Assembly (NCBI RefSeq): GCF_932276165.1
Contig: NC_063984.1
Coordinates: forward strand, 1,495,501-1,559,500
Source: Plutella xylostella
Taxonomy: Eukaryota; Arthropoda; Insecta; Lepidoptera; Plutellidae
Reading direction: 5' to 3'
DNA: 64,000 nucleotides
Below the pieces are notes generated by a model. That model was not told the DNA's origin, ran no database searches, and saw nothing but the letters and a program-made list of their open reading frames with translations. A program made the translations under genes and the position numbers. Position 1 is the first letter of the stretch; every line of letters starts with the position of its first letter. This document shows positions 35,701-49,700 of this stretch, in pieces.

Positions 35701-37673
35701 TTCCAATTTTGTTTTCGTTAAAGTATTAAATTTACAGACACAACTACCTTCAAAATGTATTAATGAATCGATTATAAAATGTGCGCTGAGTGGGATTAGT
35801 GCTTAACGAAACTAACACGTTCTGTATCATAATATAAATTATATCCATAATATAAATTATAACGAAAAAAAAACATGTTTTCACAAAATTAAATGTTTTA
35901 GGTACTTAGATTCATACATATTTTATGTACTTCAAAATATCTTAACTATGAAATTGTTATTGTTTTTACTGGTTATTTCCAATAGAAAAAAAGTTTGGAA
36001 TAGCTTTGTATTCTAAATTCAAATTAATTTTGTTTTAAAACATGACATTCTTTTTACAAAGTCAGTCCGTTGCTTAGTAAACGTTGTAGTCTGTGGTGCT
36101 GAGGCAACCCTAAGGTGGCTTCTTTTTCAATGCGTATAACCACGTATAACTTATTATGCACCGTAGTCCAGTGAAATAAGGCGCATATTCCTTCAAAAAT
36201 TAATTGGTAGGTAAGTAAATAAAAACGTGTGCGGCTGGAACACGATCTAAATTAGATCTTATTGCTTATGGGATGGAGTCATATTTCTTTGCAAGCCATT
36301 GCGAAGATGGACTTCTGTACCTGGTACTAGTTATTATTCTGTGCTAATGCTTCATGCACCTTCCACCTCCTGCAGGTTTAACAATTCCTGTTTAATTTAT
36401 ACTATTAAGGTTGTCTGCAAGCAATCGCTTGCTAGGAGAGACAAGATTTTTTCATGGTGTACAAAAAAAGAGTACTCTATCTTTATTTATGCCGTCGGAC
36501 CAAAAAATTATGGTTAAGTTAGTCTGTCTGCTGTCTTTTAGTCTTGCCTGATATCCTGCAAATCTCCTCTTAATGTTAAGTAACTCTTAAGTAAATTCAC
36601 AACAATTTAAATGATGGAAGCCTGGTGTCAGTCCCAGAGACTGGAGGAGTAATGGCATTAAAGAAGAACAATAATTTGAATGTTTCCGCTTTCAGGTGAA
36701 GTCAGTGCTAATGCACACGCCCACCAAGTTCACGGAGTGGCTGATCCAGCAGGGGCTGGTGCGCTCCGAGCAGTGGTGCGTCATACACCCCGGGAACAAA
36801 CTCAAGCTGGGTGAGTCAACCGTTTCTTAGCTGAACAAGATGATTAAGAGGAAGTGGAAAACCTCCCAAGAGCTTACAGAGATAGGATTGCTGATCCCAA
36901 CAAACTGGCTACTGACCTCACCAGTTGTATTCCAATAAGAAGGCTGAAATGAAAGCGAATTTGGGACAGTTTAGGACCAGTTGAATGAGAAGTCAACCCA
37001 ACGATGGGAGTGCCTACAACACCACACAACACAACACACAAAACAACAGCTTATACTTAAGTCTAGAACGATTGCACATAATAGTAAAAAAAACTGAAGA
37101 TTATTTTAAGAGTTAATTGTAATACATTATGAAATATCTATTCTACCTATCTTCACAATCCTCGTCTTCCCCAGGAATGTACTCAGACGTCTCAAAGTTC
37201 CCCTACTCGGGTGGCTACGTGTGGATCTCCGAGTGCTGCCCAACCCGTTTCGTCTCCGTGTTCTGCTCGTCCATCTTTGAGGGCGCCACGCACCCGCCCA
37301 GCGTGCTGCTGAAGCTGGTCTACCACTGGGCGTGCCAGACTAATGTGCAGAATGTGGTCCAGTGGGTCAAAGTGGATAACTTGTATGTGAAGGCGCTGTT
37401 TACTTGGTTGAGGTGAGTGCTTTTTTATATTAGGTCACCCGTCCCTTTGGGCTATGTTGCTATGGTATAGCTCCAGTCAAAAAAGTCCCATAAACCAAAA
37501 CTCTATTATCCAAGGACCTGTGGAAGGAGTACAGAAACAACCCTGCATTTCTTAAAATGCAAAGCGAGGTAATACTAACCAAACCGGCATATCATAAACC
37601 CTAAAGACCCACGAAGCGAGGCCGGTAATTAACTCCTTCGAAACACGATCTCCGAGTGTTGCCCAACCGCTTC

Positions 37674-37707
<34 letters not shown>

Positions 37708-40700
37708 CAACATCTTCGAGGGCGCCACGCACCCGCCCAGCGTGCTGCTGAAGCTGGTCTACCACTGGGCGTGCCAGACTATTGTGCAGAATGTGGTCCA
37801 GTGGGTCAAAGTGGATAATCTGTATGTGAAGGCGCTGTTTACTTGGTTGAGGTGAGTGTTTCTTTTATGAGGTTGTAATATTAGGGCACCCGTCCCATTG
37901 GGCTATGTAGCTCCATTCTAAAAAGTCCCATAAAACAGCGAAACTTTCATCAAAGGACCTGTGGCAGGCGTACAGAAACAACCACACAAACAACCCCGCA
38001 TTTCCTAAAATGCAAAGCGAAGTAACACGAACCAAACCGGCATTTAGAAGTAGATTGTGTACACGTAAATTTATATTAAAAAAATCAGTAAAATAAAAAA
38101 TGCTAAATTTGCCGCCCCTCTAAATCTGCCGCCCTAGGCACTGGCCTTTTTGGCCTATAGGTAAATCCGCCACTGGTGTAGATATAGTTACTAAGGTGTT
38201 ACTCTATTAAAAGAATTAGATTATGTTAAATTGTAAGGTAAGGTTTAAGTACATCTTTAAAGTGTAAAACTTCGTCTGTGGCAATAAAGATTATTTTCTT
38301 TCTTTCTTTCTTTCTTTCTTTCATTTCATAAACTCTAAAGACCCGGCGAAGCGAAACCAATAATGAACTCCTTCCAAATACGATCTCGGAGTGTTGCCCA
38401 ACCACTTCGTCTCTCTCTCTCTCTCTTCGTCAACATCTTCGAGGGTGCCGCGCACCCGCCCAGCGTGCTGCTGAAGCTGGTCTACCACTGGGCGTGCCAG
38501 ACTAATGTGCAGAATGTGGTCCAGTGGGTCAAGGTGGATAACCTGTATGTGAAGGCGCTGTTTACTTGGTTGAGGTAAGTGTTTCTTTATATTAGGATGA
38601 CGGATGACCGTCCCTTTGGGCTATGTTGCTATGGTTAAGCTCCATTCTAAAAAGCCCCATAGAACAGAGAAACTTTATTATCAAAGGACCTGAGGATGGC
38701 GTACAGTAACAACCACACAAACAACCCGGCATTTCTTAAAATGCAAAGCGAGGTAATACAAACCAAACCGGCATTTCATGAACCCTAAAGACCCGGCGAA
38801 GCGAGGCTAGTAACTAACTCCTTCCAAACACGATCTCCGAGTTTTACCCAACCGCTTCGTCTCTCTCTCTCTCTCTCTCTTCGTTTCCATCTTCGAGGGC
38901 GCCACGCACCCGCCCAGCGTGCTGCTGAAGCTGGTCTACCACTGGGCGTGCCAGACTATTGTGCAGAATGTGGTCCAGTGGGTGAAGGTGGATAATCTGT
39001 ATGTGAAGGCGCTGTTTACTTGGTTGAGGTGAGTGTTTCTTTTATTATGTTATATTAGGTCCCATTGGGCTATGTTGCTATGGTATAGCTCCACTCTAAA
39101 AAGTCCCATAAAACAGCAGAACTTCATTATCAAAGGACCTGTGGAAGACGAACAGAAACAACCACACAAACAACCCCGCATTTCCTAAAATATAAAGACC
39201 TGAGTAAAGCGAGGTAATACAAACCAAACCGGCATTTCATAAATACCTATTACCACAAAAAACTTTAAACACTGTTTAACAAGTGTTAAAACAAAATTTG
39301 ACACAATTTAGGCGTTTGACAGCGCTAAACACCTGTTAAATACTGTCTAAGTTTTTGTGGTAAGGCCCTAAACACCCGGCGAAGCGAGGCCAGTAATTTA
39401 CTCCTTCCAAACACGATCTCGGAGTGTTGCCCAACCGCTTCGTCTCTCTCTCTATCTCTCTCTCTATGGTCCAGTGGGTCAAGGTGGATAATCTGTATGT
39501 GAAGGCGCTGTTTACTTGGTTGAGGTAAGTATTTGCAATAATACATACTTACGCCTCACTTACTGACTCCAAATAACTCGGCTGACTCTACATATTTTCA
39601 CAGTAAAAAGTAGGTAAATACGGAAGGTGCCATCAGTTTCACAGTAGCCAGAAGACGAACAGAGAACGCCAGTTTCCAGTGACCCTTGAATCAATTATAT
39701 GTCTAGCTGAAGTGTGTCGACTCCTGATAACGATCAATCTGAAGACACTTTTCCAAATCTTTGTAATTTCTATGATGATGTCGAAATCATGAAATAATCC
39801 ATTGGATAAGTATGCAGAAAAATATGTTATTCGCCTAAGTATGCTGCCATGTCGATCAGCCGTTCATTTATCCGTGAAAATGGTACTTCTATTACTGCGC
39901 TGCCGCTGTGGCTGATCACAATGAAATACATAGGTAGCTGAGGACGAAACTCCGACTCTGAAGAAGACGTAACACAATCATTATAATCTATGTATGCCCG
40001 ATCTATAGACCACTCTTGACATCATTTCTACCGCCTGACTGCCTGACCGTCCTATAAAACTCTTCTTGACCTTACTTATACTTATCCCCAGGGCCGTCTG
40101 CACATCGGCGATCCACCAGCACCTGGGCCAACTCGGCGGGCCGGGCAAGAAGGTGGAGGTGGGCGTGATCTCGCTGGGCACCACGAGCCACGACGGCACG
40201 CAGCGGCAGGTCAAGGTCGAGGTGCTGGGCGTCCTTGACCCTGTGGAGAAACTGGTGAGGATTGTCAATCGATTATTTTTAGTTGATAAATAGTAGATTC
40301 TTGCTGTGGTGGCTCTGAGGACCCGAATATCGGGTTTTCTTAGAAAATGGCGCCGACAGCGTAGCTTCTGTAATACAGAGCTATTTGAACTATTCCTCCG
40401 CTCGCTCTCAAGGAAACTGCGCCATTTCGTTTGCTTAGACAACGGCTTAGGTCCACTTTAAAGTTACTGTAATATAGCAAGCCAAGGGGCATGCTAGAAG
40501 GTGGAGGTGGGCGTGATCTCGCTGGGCACCACGAGCCACGACGGCACGCAGCGGCAGGTCAAGGTCGAGGTGCTGGGCGTCCTTGACCGTGTGGAGAAAC
40601 TGGTGAGGACTCTGTATAGATTCGGGTGAAGAATCGATTGTTAGTAGTAGATAAATAGTCGATTCTTGTTGTGGTTGGTCTGGGGACCTGAATATTTGAA

Positions 40701-43700
40701 AGTGTTTTGGGTTTCCTAGGATAACGATGCCGTCAAGATAGCATCCGTAATATAGCGGTGTTAGTTAGCTTTCTCACCGCTCTTTAGGAAACTGCGCCAT
40801 TTCGTATGCACAGTTTGATTTCACCAGATATATGACAGACATCACTATTTTTATTCAGCAGGATCTCTTATTATATCTCACATGTCAATTTGTTATTACA
40901 GATCCGTCTCCGTGCCGTGGAACCTCTGTCCGAACACGAAAAGAACTACAAGAAACGCTTCCAGAAGATTCTAGAACCTCTTATCAACTGGGTGCACCCC
41001 GGCTCCACTATACTAACAGACTTGACCGTGGACAAAGGAACCCTTATCTCTATGGGATTCAAGACTGTCCATCAGAGCTCGTCCCAATCCGAACATCCGT
41101 CGAAGCATAGCAATGCGAATATCATGGAGTATCTGAGGAGGATTGTGCCGAGGATGTTCCAGAATACTCTGTCGTTGTTGTCCCGTCAGATTATACAGCA
41201 GTTCTTGGATGAACTGGTTTGGAGAGAGAAGTGAGTATGCCTTTGATATTACTGCAACTGAGTTTCAAAATATAGCATAGGTCATCAATAGTAATCATCC
41301 ATTTCTGAATCGCTTTCAAGTCATCATTATCCGCCCCATCCCGCCTTTACATTTCGGCGACATGATTGTAAACTCTATTCTTAGTAGTAGATTCCTGTAC
41401 ATACCTTATGCATCTGTTAAACAGATAAAATAGAAATACTGTTTCAAACGCCATGTAGCTCTTTTGAAGGTCTTAAGTCCCTCCTAATTCAAATTCAAAT
41501 CATTTATTTATAAAATAATATTTATACGTCACAACTCACAAATCATAATTACAATCACAAATCATAATCACAAGTTATACTTATTACATTTTATAGATAG
41601 GTACATTAGCTAATTAAGTATGTAATATTATTTAGGTAATTACAATTTAATTTTAATGTTAATTTATAATGTAGTTAAAAATACAGTAATTTTACAGATA
41701 GGTAGGTACAGGTTGTTGTTGCAATTTAGTTGGTAGGCAAGGTTGGGGTCACAGAGGACAACGAGGCAGGGAAGTCAGTGAATTTATAAATAGGCATATT
41801 AACCAATATATTTTTAAGTTTTGCGATGAAAACGGTTTCAGATTTTGTTTCTTTTACGTTATCAGGCAGTGCATTGTATACTCTGGGAACGAGAGTGTTA
41901 ATACATTTATCAGACTTGGCGAGCCTAGTCGCGGGCGCGATCAGCTGGTTACGCCGCCGGGTGTTGACCCGGTGGAAGTCTGCTTTAGTATTAAATTTGT
42001 CAAGGTTACGCCTTGCGTATTTTGCAACTTCTAGCGCGTATAGGCACGGTAGTGTTAGGATGTTACAGTTTTTAAATAATTGTTGAGCGGGACAGTCCCA
42101 TGGTTTGTGAGCAATTATTCGTACGGCACGTTTTTGGAGTCTTAGTATCCTTTCGGAGCACGCCGCATTACCCCAGAGGTCAACACCGTAGGATAGAATC
42201 GAGTGAAAATATCCGTAGTATGCTTTTTTCATATTTTCATTAGACAAGCTACGAGCCAGACGGGACAGCGCGAAGCACGCGGAGGCGAGGCGGGCGCACG
42301 TGACGTCAATGTGAGGCGCCCAGGTGAGGCCGGCGTCGATCACGAAGCCGAGGTACTTCACCTGGTCCACTTGCGGCACCGCCACTCCGTTGCACACCAC
42401 ATTTAGGTCGTGTCCCCTAGTCCTTCTCAGTTGGAAATGAACAATGTTCGTTTTTTCTATATTTAGCAGCATTCCATTTGCGCTGAACCAGTCATGTATG
42501 TAGGCAGTGACTAGGTTTAATTTGTGTTTGAGCAGAATATAGTTCTCAGCAGATACAATCAGGCAACCGTCGTCTGCAAACAAGACATATTCGGCGTGCT
42601 CAGATGCCGCTGTTAGGTCATTGACCAAGATTAGGAATAGGTAGTTTCCCATAGTAGAACCCTGCGGCACCGCGCAGTCACCTATGAATTCAAGGTCGGA
42701 CTTCGAGTTCCGGACGTACGTGCATTGCTTCCGGTCACGCAAAAACACTGCAATTGTGTTGTAGAAGTCATCAGTAATACCATACAATTTAAGTTTCTTT
42801 AAAAGAAGTTCGTGGTTAACTAGCTCGAATGCGCGCGACAGGTCACAGAACACGGCGGCGACCTGCCGGCCCGCCTCGTGATGACTCATCACTCGGCACA
42901 CGACATCACGCGCCGCGTCAACAGTCGACCTGTTTTGCTGATAAGCGTATTGTTGATGATTGAGAAGTTTATTTTTTATGAAATGTTTTATAAGTCTGTC
43001 ACTTATAAGACGCTCAAATACTTTTGATATTATAGGTATGAGGGATATCGGTCTAAAATACCTAAGCATGTTCATTTCACCCTTTCCCTTGTATATAGGT
43101 TGTACTTTTATTTGTTTTAGAAGGCTAGGATAATCACCCTCATTTACGCATTGGTTGAATAGCATACAAAGTAAAGATATAACAACAGGAGGTAGATAGT
43201 CTAATACAGCCGTTGACATGTCGTTTATATCAGTGGATTGTTTACGCTTTATTTTATTTATAACATTTATTATTTGGTTCAATGATATAGGTGTGTTTAT
43301 GAATTTAGGTACTTCGTGGGATTCTAAGTATTTGTTGAGGTAAACAATTGCGGAATCACAGCAAGGCCGGCAGTTCGGGTTGTTGTTAGCTTCGATATAG
43401 TACCGGTTGAGGGCGACGGCAGCGTGGCGCGCGCGCTCGCAGACGCTGGCCCCCGCCGATGCGCTGACCAGCACGTCGAGGGCGGCGCCGCCGCCGGGCG
43501 CGCCCGCCCGCCCCGTCTCCGACGCGATGACCCTCCACACAGTGCGGCACATGTCCTTTCCGGCACTAACTATTTGTTTATTTATATATTCTTTACGCGT
43601 TAGGTTTAGGATAGATATGTGTTTCTTTTCTAGATTAATCAATTTGTCAATTAAGATTTGATCATTAGGATTTTGAGTTAGTGATTGTTTGACTTCTCGT

Positions 43701-46700
43701 ATTTTTCTACGGCTGGACCGGACGTCCTCGGTGACCCACACCTTCGCGTTGTTTCTTACAGGATACTTCTTCAGAGGGAAGTGTATGTTAAAGTAATGGT
43801 TGATTACATTAATTGTTGCATCAATTTTTAAACTAGAGCACTGATATTTAGATAACAATTTTTCCCAATCATATAAATCTAGGCTTTGTTTAAAGTTGCT
43901 AATGTTAAATTCCGAGAAAAGGCGCTTATATCTTTCTAGGTTAAGCTGTAACATTTTGTTTATTTGTATAGACAGAAATATACCTGAGTGATCTGAGACT
44001 TGTAATTGTAAAGGAGATACTTCATTTATATTAACATTTGGCATATTAGTATAGATGTGATCCAAACATGTACTTGATTTGTCTGTTATTCTTGTAGGAA
44101 AATTAACTAATGATTTAAATCCAAACTGTCTTAAAGTCTCTGATAATAATTTTGAATTTGGACATTTTACTAACATATCAATATTCATGTCACCCATTAT
44201 AATGATGTTATAGTTATTTACAAAGTGTATAGAAAGTAGGTCATTTAATTTTGAGAAAAAAGTAGGGAAGTCCCCTCTGTCTTTACCTCGAGGTGGTCTA
44301 TAGATACAGACCACCACGGTGTCCGCACCGACGCACTCCACGGCGCAGGCCTCGAAGTGCATCTCCACCGACAGCTGCGCCACCTCCGGGCGCTCGATGG
44401 CGAGGACCTGGTCCCGCACGTAGATGCAGGCGCCGCCGCCCTCGCGCCCGCGCCGGCAGTAGTGCGCCGCCAGCTTGTAGTTCTCGAGGTGCACGCTGGG
44501 CAGCTCATCAGGATGCAGGAACAGCTCGGTCAGGCAGAGGACATCTATGTTTCCGTGGACTTGTAGTTCACATTCCAGTTTGTTGGTCTTGTTTTCTAGT
44601 CTGTTGATATTTTGATGGAAGATTGTTAGATTTCTTGATTCAGTGCTGGTTGTTTGGTGTGTCTTTTCCGGTGGACTCATCAGGTGGTCTGTTGGGCCTT
44701 GGTAAGAGAAAGGGCCGCCATTTTGATATATTCGTATTCAGAGGCCACACGTCTGTTGCCATGAATTTTTCTATTGATGCAGCTGGTATCCCGATTTTGA
44801 AGGATGTGTAGGTGTCATGTTTGAATGGGATCTTTTCCACGATGTACTGGAGTCCACCATCCACTTTCTTCAGGTGATCGATTAGGGAGTCCGTGGTCGT
44901 TTCAGTTTTGAAATAGCACCCGTGTAGGTACGTGTACCTCTCAATACCTTGGATGCCAGTGTTGGTTGCAGATCCACGTATTGCAGATGACTTTCTGGGC
45001 TGGCGTTTGGTGACGGTGATCCATTGTTCTCCATTTTCAGTTGCAACATCGGTCGTCGGGGTCGTTGGGATGCTCGTAGGTGTTACAGTAGTGGTATTTT
45101 TCTCAATTGCAGTCGTTTGATTGGAGTTAGAGGTCAGTGGGGTCGCGTCCGTTGTGATTATTTTGTCAGTTATTATTTTTTTCTAAGATCTACTTACGAC
45201 TAAGATCCCACCATTTCCCTCCACATTCACACACAACAGCATTACACCACTCACTTTCTCCTCCCAGATTCGGCGTATCCCCCGGGCTAGCCTTCGACAA
45301 CGTAGTCACTCACATCGCGGAACAAACCCGGCTGGAGGCGCGAGACCCCATCACCGTGCGGCTCAACCGCATCGCACACAACCCCTTCAAGAACTGGAAG
45401 TACTGCTCCAAGGTAACTGAATAAAATAAATATGTGGGGACATCTCACACACGGCCATCCGACCCCAAGCTAGGCAGAACCTGTGTTATGGGTGTCGGAC
45501 AGCTGATATATCTACACAAATACATAGATAGATAGATACTAAATATAAATATCAACCCCCAAGACCCGAGTACAAATATCTGTCTTTAAACAAATATCTG
45601 CCCCAGCCGGGAATCGAACCCGGAACCTTCGGCATAGCAGTCAGGGCCACTAACCACTACGCCATTTGGTCGTCAATTGCTGCCGCACAGAGTGCAACTG
45701 TATCAGTGATGCAGCACATAGTGACCCCGTCACCGGGCGGCTCAACCGCATCGCACACAACCCCTTCAAGAACTGAAAGTACTGCTCCAAGGTAACTGCT
45801 GCTACACAGGGTGTGTTATACAAAAAGAAACATAAAATACAACAAACATTAAAAATTTGTATCAGTGATGCAGCACATAGTGAGTCACATCGCGGGGCAG
45901 ACAACTTTGACGCATAACACAGCGATGCCCATCAGGCATTTACCGCTCACTGTTTGGTATTATGCTTCCTTACTAACAATTTTTTCGATCCTATGTCTTT
46001 TCCATTATTAGAGATATACACCTGAATCATCCCGGTTCATCTTACAACTTATTTTTCTCTACTATCAGACCTCAATTGGGGATCTTATTATTTTTATCTC
46101 TGTGTCGTCTAATAGCAGATGTCCTCTGTAATACTGATGTACCTAAACTATACCAATTTTATGATTGTTTCCACAGAAAACCAAAGGCGAGCGGGACCCA
46201 TCACCCGTAGTAGAAGAGCCGGCTCCGCGCAAGCGAGGCCGCAAGAAGAAGGAACCCTCCCCGCCGCCCAAGAAGAAGCAGAAGAAACCTTCCGCTATTG
46301 TGGAGATACCCGAGGATGATGAGGAGGTCAGTGTTAGGCCATATATTTAGACATGATGAACCGGAGAATGAGCATTGTAATCTTAACAATCTTCGGATTT
46401 TAAAAACTGTATCAGTAACCTTAATTTCTCCCCCAAGTTTCACGTTCCTATGCTACTCACACTCACTCTACATTGTCGGACCAATAACATGAGAATGGCG
46501 GCTACGACGCTGCTTTCGTCCCTCTTCCGTCTTCTCGCCTTGCCAAATATCCCGCCCACTTTAACTAGAATAGATAAATAACATAATTAACTTCCCTACA
46601 GATACCGCTAGCCCTCCGCCGCACCAAAATCAAGCAAGAGAAGAAAGACGGCGAACCACGCGCCCGACGCAAACGCGAGCGAACATACGTCGACGACGAC

Positions 46701-49700
46701 CACGACGAGCTCGACGATATACCGTTAAAAAACATCAAGAAAGAGGTGAAGCAGGAAGAGACTGTTTCTATGGAGCGGTTCTACTTCGGACAGACTGGCG
46801 GGAGTAAGGAGTACCCGAGGGTGGCTATTGCTGTTGAGGTTAGTAACTATGGTATTACACACGAATGTAATCACCGGAGTGGTAGTCAGAGAATGAGTAC
46901 TATGCACTGAAGTTGTCGCGTAAGTGGGCAACCCGCCTATCAGATGTTTTCAAGCTGCCCAAAGGCCTCTGACGGATCTAGAAATGTAGATACTATAATA
47001 GAGTTTAGGCCCGGGTCTCCTATTTACGCCGTAGGTCGCGTCCAGCGTCACGCCGTAGGCCGCGTCACGATGCTCACTATAGAAATGTACTGATGCGGTC
47101 TCCCTCACACGCCGACGTTGGCGCGTAGACGCCGTAGGTAGGCCGTAGGACGTTGTTCGAAACGTTTACGTCAAAGTCGGACGCCGCATATAGCATAAAA
47201 TAGAAGACCCAGGCCTTACTAAAATGGCGTCGACGACGAGCTCGACGACGTGCCGCTGAAGAACATCAAGAAGGAGGTGAAGCAGGAGGAGACTGTTTCT
47301 ATGGAGCGGTTCTACTTCGGACAGACGGGCGGGGGCAAGGAGTACCCGAGGGTGGCTATTGCTGTTGAGGTTAGTAACTATCGTATTATTACAGTATCGT
47401 ATTATCGGTAGTTGATCTAGATTGTATCTTAGAAACTTAAAACTGTGTACCATGTTTTGATTAACTGCTGTTTTGTGTATCATATTGATAAATAAATAAA
47501 TTACATCGCGTAAGACAGTAGTCAATGCCGCAACATCATCATCATCATCAGCCTATAGCAGTCCATTGCTGGACGTAGGCCTCTCCCAAAGCACGCCACT
47601 GGATGCGATCTTTAGCTTTCCGCATCCAATCATAACCAGCCACCTTTCGCAAGTCGTCACCCCATCTAGCCGGAGGGCGTCCCACACTACGCAACATATG
47701 TAAGGTTAAAGCAGGGTGTGGTTTGGGTTTGCCTAATTGGCAACAGTGTCTGTAGAGTGTAAGGTTGACGAGCTCGACGACGTGCCGCTGAAGAACATCA
47801 AGAAGGAGGTGAAGCAGGAGGAGACTGTTTCTATGGAGCGGTTCTACTTCGGACAGACTGGCGGGAGTAAAGAGTATGCGAGGGTGGCTGTTGCTGTTGA
47901 GGTTAGTAGCGAGTTTGTAGTATATAGGAGAAAGATGTTGCCCCTTTTTTTCATTGGAAAGGATCGGAAGACCTGTGGTATCTCATATTTTAGCTGCCTT
48001 TGGAATGTACTTATATCCAAGAACATTATTACCAAAAGGCCTTACTGTGAGTAATAATTAAGATTTTTTACATACAGTCAATGCATGAAGTTTAGATTGT
48101 GAAAAAAAATACTCTCAATTTACCATTCGCTGCGCCGCGCCGCCTAGTTTACGGAACACAACATACTGTTCTAATTTCTCCCATTATTTTCCTTCAACAG
48201 TGCCCGCTATGCCGCACAGAGATCAACAACAACTGCGACCTCCTCCGCCACATATTCTCGCATCTGTCCCCTTCATCCGAAGGCTCAGAGTCCACTGTGT
48301 GCATCTACTGCGCCACTCAGTTCAACGATGAGGAGGCGCTAAAGGAACATCTGAAGAGCAGCCACCCGAGCGATACCAAGTCGCCGGATGTATTCACTTA
48401 TGCGTGTCTTATTTGTGAGGTGAGTTGTTGTTCTGTTGTTAGTAGGCAGTCAGCGACTGACGATATTTTTTTTGGTCAATCCTTTCACCACTGTGAAAAA
48501 CCGTAGTTAGTCTATGCCTAGTCTAGGTATTGTGTTTGTTACTAATACGATAAGAAAAGTAGCACTGTAAATAAATAGTTACCATTCTAATTCTGGTAAT
48601 CGAAAATTAATCCTATTCTAGCTTTTGATAAGCTTTGAGTTTAGCTACGCCTCTATCACACACTGTTAGATGCTACGAACGAATGTTATTTAAAAAGTTA
48701 CTAAATTAAGTCACCCTATACTTGATAGCCTAGGAAGTTACATAGAAGCCTATTCCAAATCGTCAAAAATTTCGTGGTTTACGTAAATAATGAATTAATT
48801 AAATCTACCTATTTCCCCCCAGGTCCGCTTCGCCGCCGTGCTAACCCTAGCCAGCCACATGCAGAAGACCCACGCTCCACTCGAGCTGCCCTACTGCTGC
48901 GGCGCGTGCGACTATCGCTCTTCGGCCCAGAGGCATACGGTCGACCACTTCTACAAGGCGCATAGCAACGATACAGGGTTGCAGTGTCCGCATTGTTTGA
49001 AGGTAAGGATTTGGTGCAGTTCATTTTTCAGCTGAAGAAGATAGATAGATAATTCTATATTGCAAACACAGATAAGTTACACAATGAAATGCATTATATA
49101 GATGGTAAAATTGGCGGCCTGGCAAAAGATGGTTTATCGACAATCGCACCTTGGATTGGCCACCTTTATTGCGCCATATTTGGCCTTTAACATATTTTTA
49201 TTCATGACGAAACGACAACCATGTCTCTTTTAAATGTTTTTCACGTTACAATATCATTTTCAAAAACCCTTTACAATGGTGCCAACAAATTGTATTATAA
49301 TTGTTACAAAAATGTCCCTATTCAGGTGATAGTAGTATACGGCGAGGGCATGGATCTCGGAGCGAATGTGCGCATATTCATTGACCACATAAAGGCGCAT
49401 AAAGAGAAGCAGCTGGAGGTGCGCTGCAACCGCTGCGCGCTCAAGTTCGTGCATCTCGGTGAGTTTTTTTTTATAAATATGTGGGGACATCTCACACACG
49501 GCCATCCACACCCAAACTTGGCAGAGCCCGTGATATGGGTGTTAGACAGCTAACATATATTAAATAGATAAACGACACCCAGACACAAGGCAAACACAAG
49601 TGTTCATCACACGTTTGCCCTGGTTGGGATTCGAACCGTTTTTTTTTTTTCAATAAAGTTATATTGTATTGTAAAGACTATAGTTTTAATCCTAACTAAT

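Larger units (their letters stand above)
37413..39535 (+). repeat. Tandem array of partial exon-8 copies
   Basis: After exon 8 (37175-37412) four more copies of its 3' part plus flanking intron follow, with donors at about 37851, 38575, 39030 and 39525. Each keeps the coding end NVVQWVKVDNLYVKALF and the GT donor. The 5' half of the exon and its acceptor are replaced by (CT)n tracts, and the last copy keeps only about 55 bp. The second interval is longer because of a roughly 300-bp repeat insertion with a (TTTC)n tail at about 38040-38330. The one acceptor I could place after the CT tract is out of frame, so these are probably not coding. Confidence 0.85.
41480..45186 (-). mobile_element. CR1/Jockey-group LINE, 5'-truncated, ORF2 intact
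   Basis: About 3.7-kb non-LTR retrotransposon antisense in intron 10 of the Merlin-fusion gene. The 3' UTR on the minus strand ends near 41490 with TTATAAATAAATGATTTG then AATTTG repeats. The 5' end breaks inside ORF1 at about 45186, next to an A-rich run. I found no convincing target site duplication. A different family from the LINE at 16.7-21.3 kb, judging from ORF1 type and RT sequence. Confidence 0.85.
36696..45412 (+). other. Exons 7-11: Merlin/ISXO2-like transposase region
   Basis: Joined exons give the order seen in Merlin transposases: an N-terminal FTEWLIQQGLV..QWC block, a GYVWISECC..VSVFCSSIFEG stretch (compare the W-R-C..SvR.gS.F of Merlin), LLKLVYHWACQT, LFTWLRAVC, LGGPGKKVEVGVISLG (Merlin: LGGPGkiVEIDEs.fG), PGSTILTDLTVDKGTLISMG with the second catalytic Asp, HSNANIMEYLRRI with a possible third acidic residue, and the closing QQFLDELVWREKFG. 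The first catalytic Asp is Gly here. Family motifs are from memory, so a profile search is decisive. Confidence 0.75.

Noticed and set aside
38363..38578. Separate small gene at an exon-8 copy
   Set aside because: It is a partial tandem copy of exon 8; the Met lies in intron-derived sequence and the CT tract supplies part of the frame.
44293..44607. 104-codon Arg/Pro-rich plus-strand ORF
   Set aside because: Antisense shadow of the LINE endonuclease.
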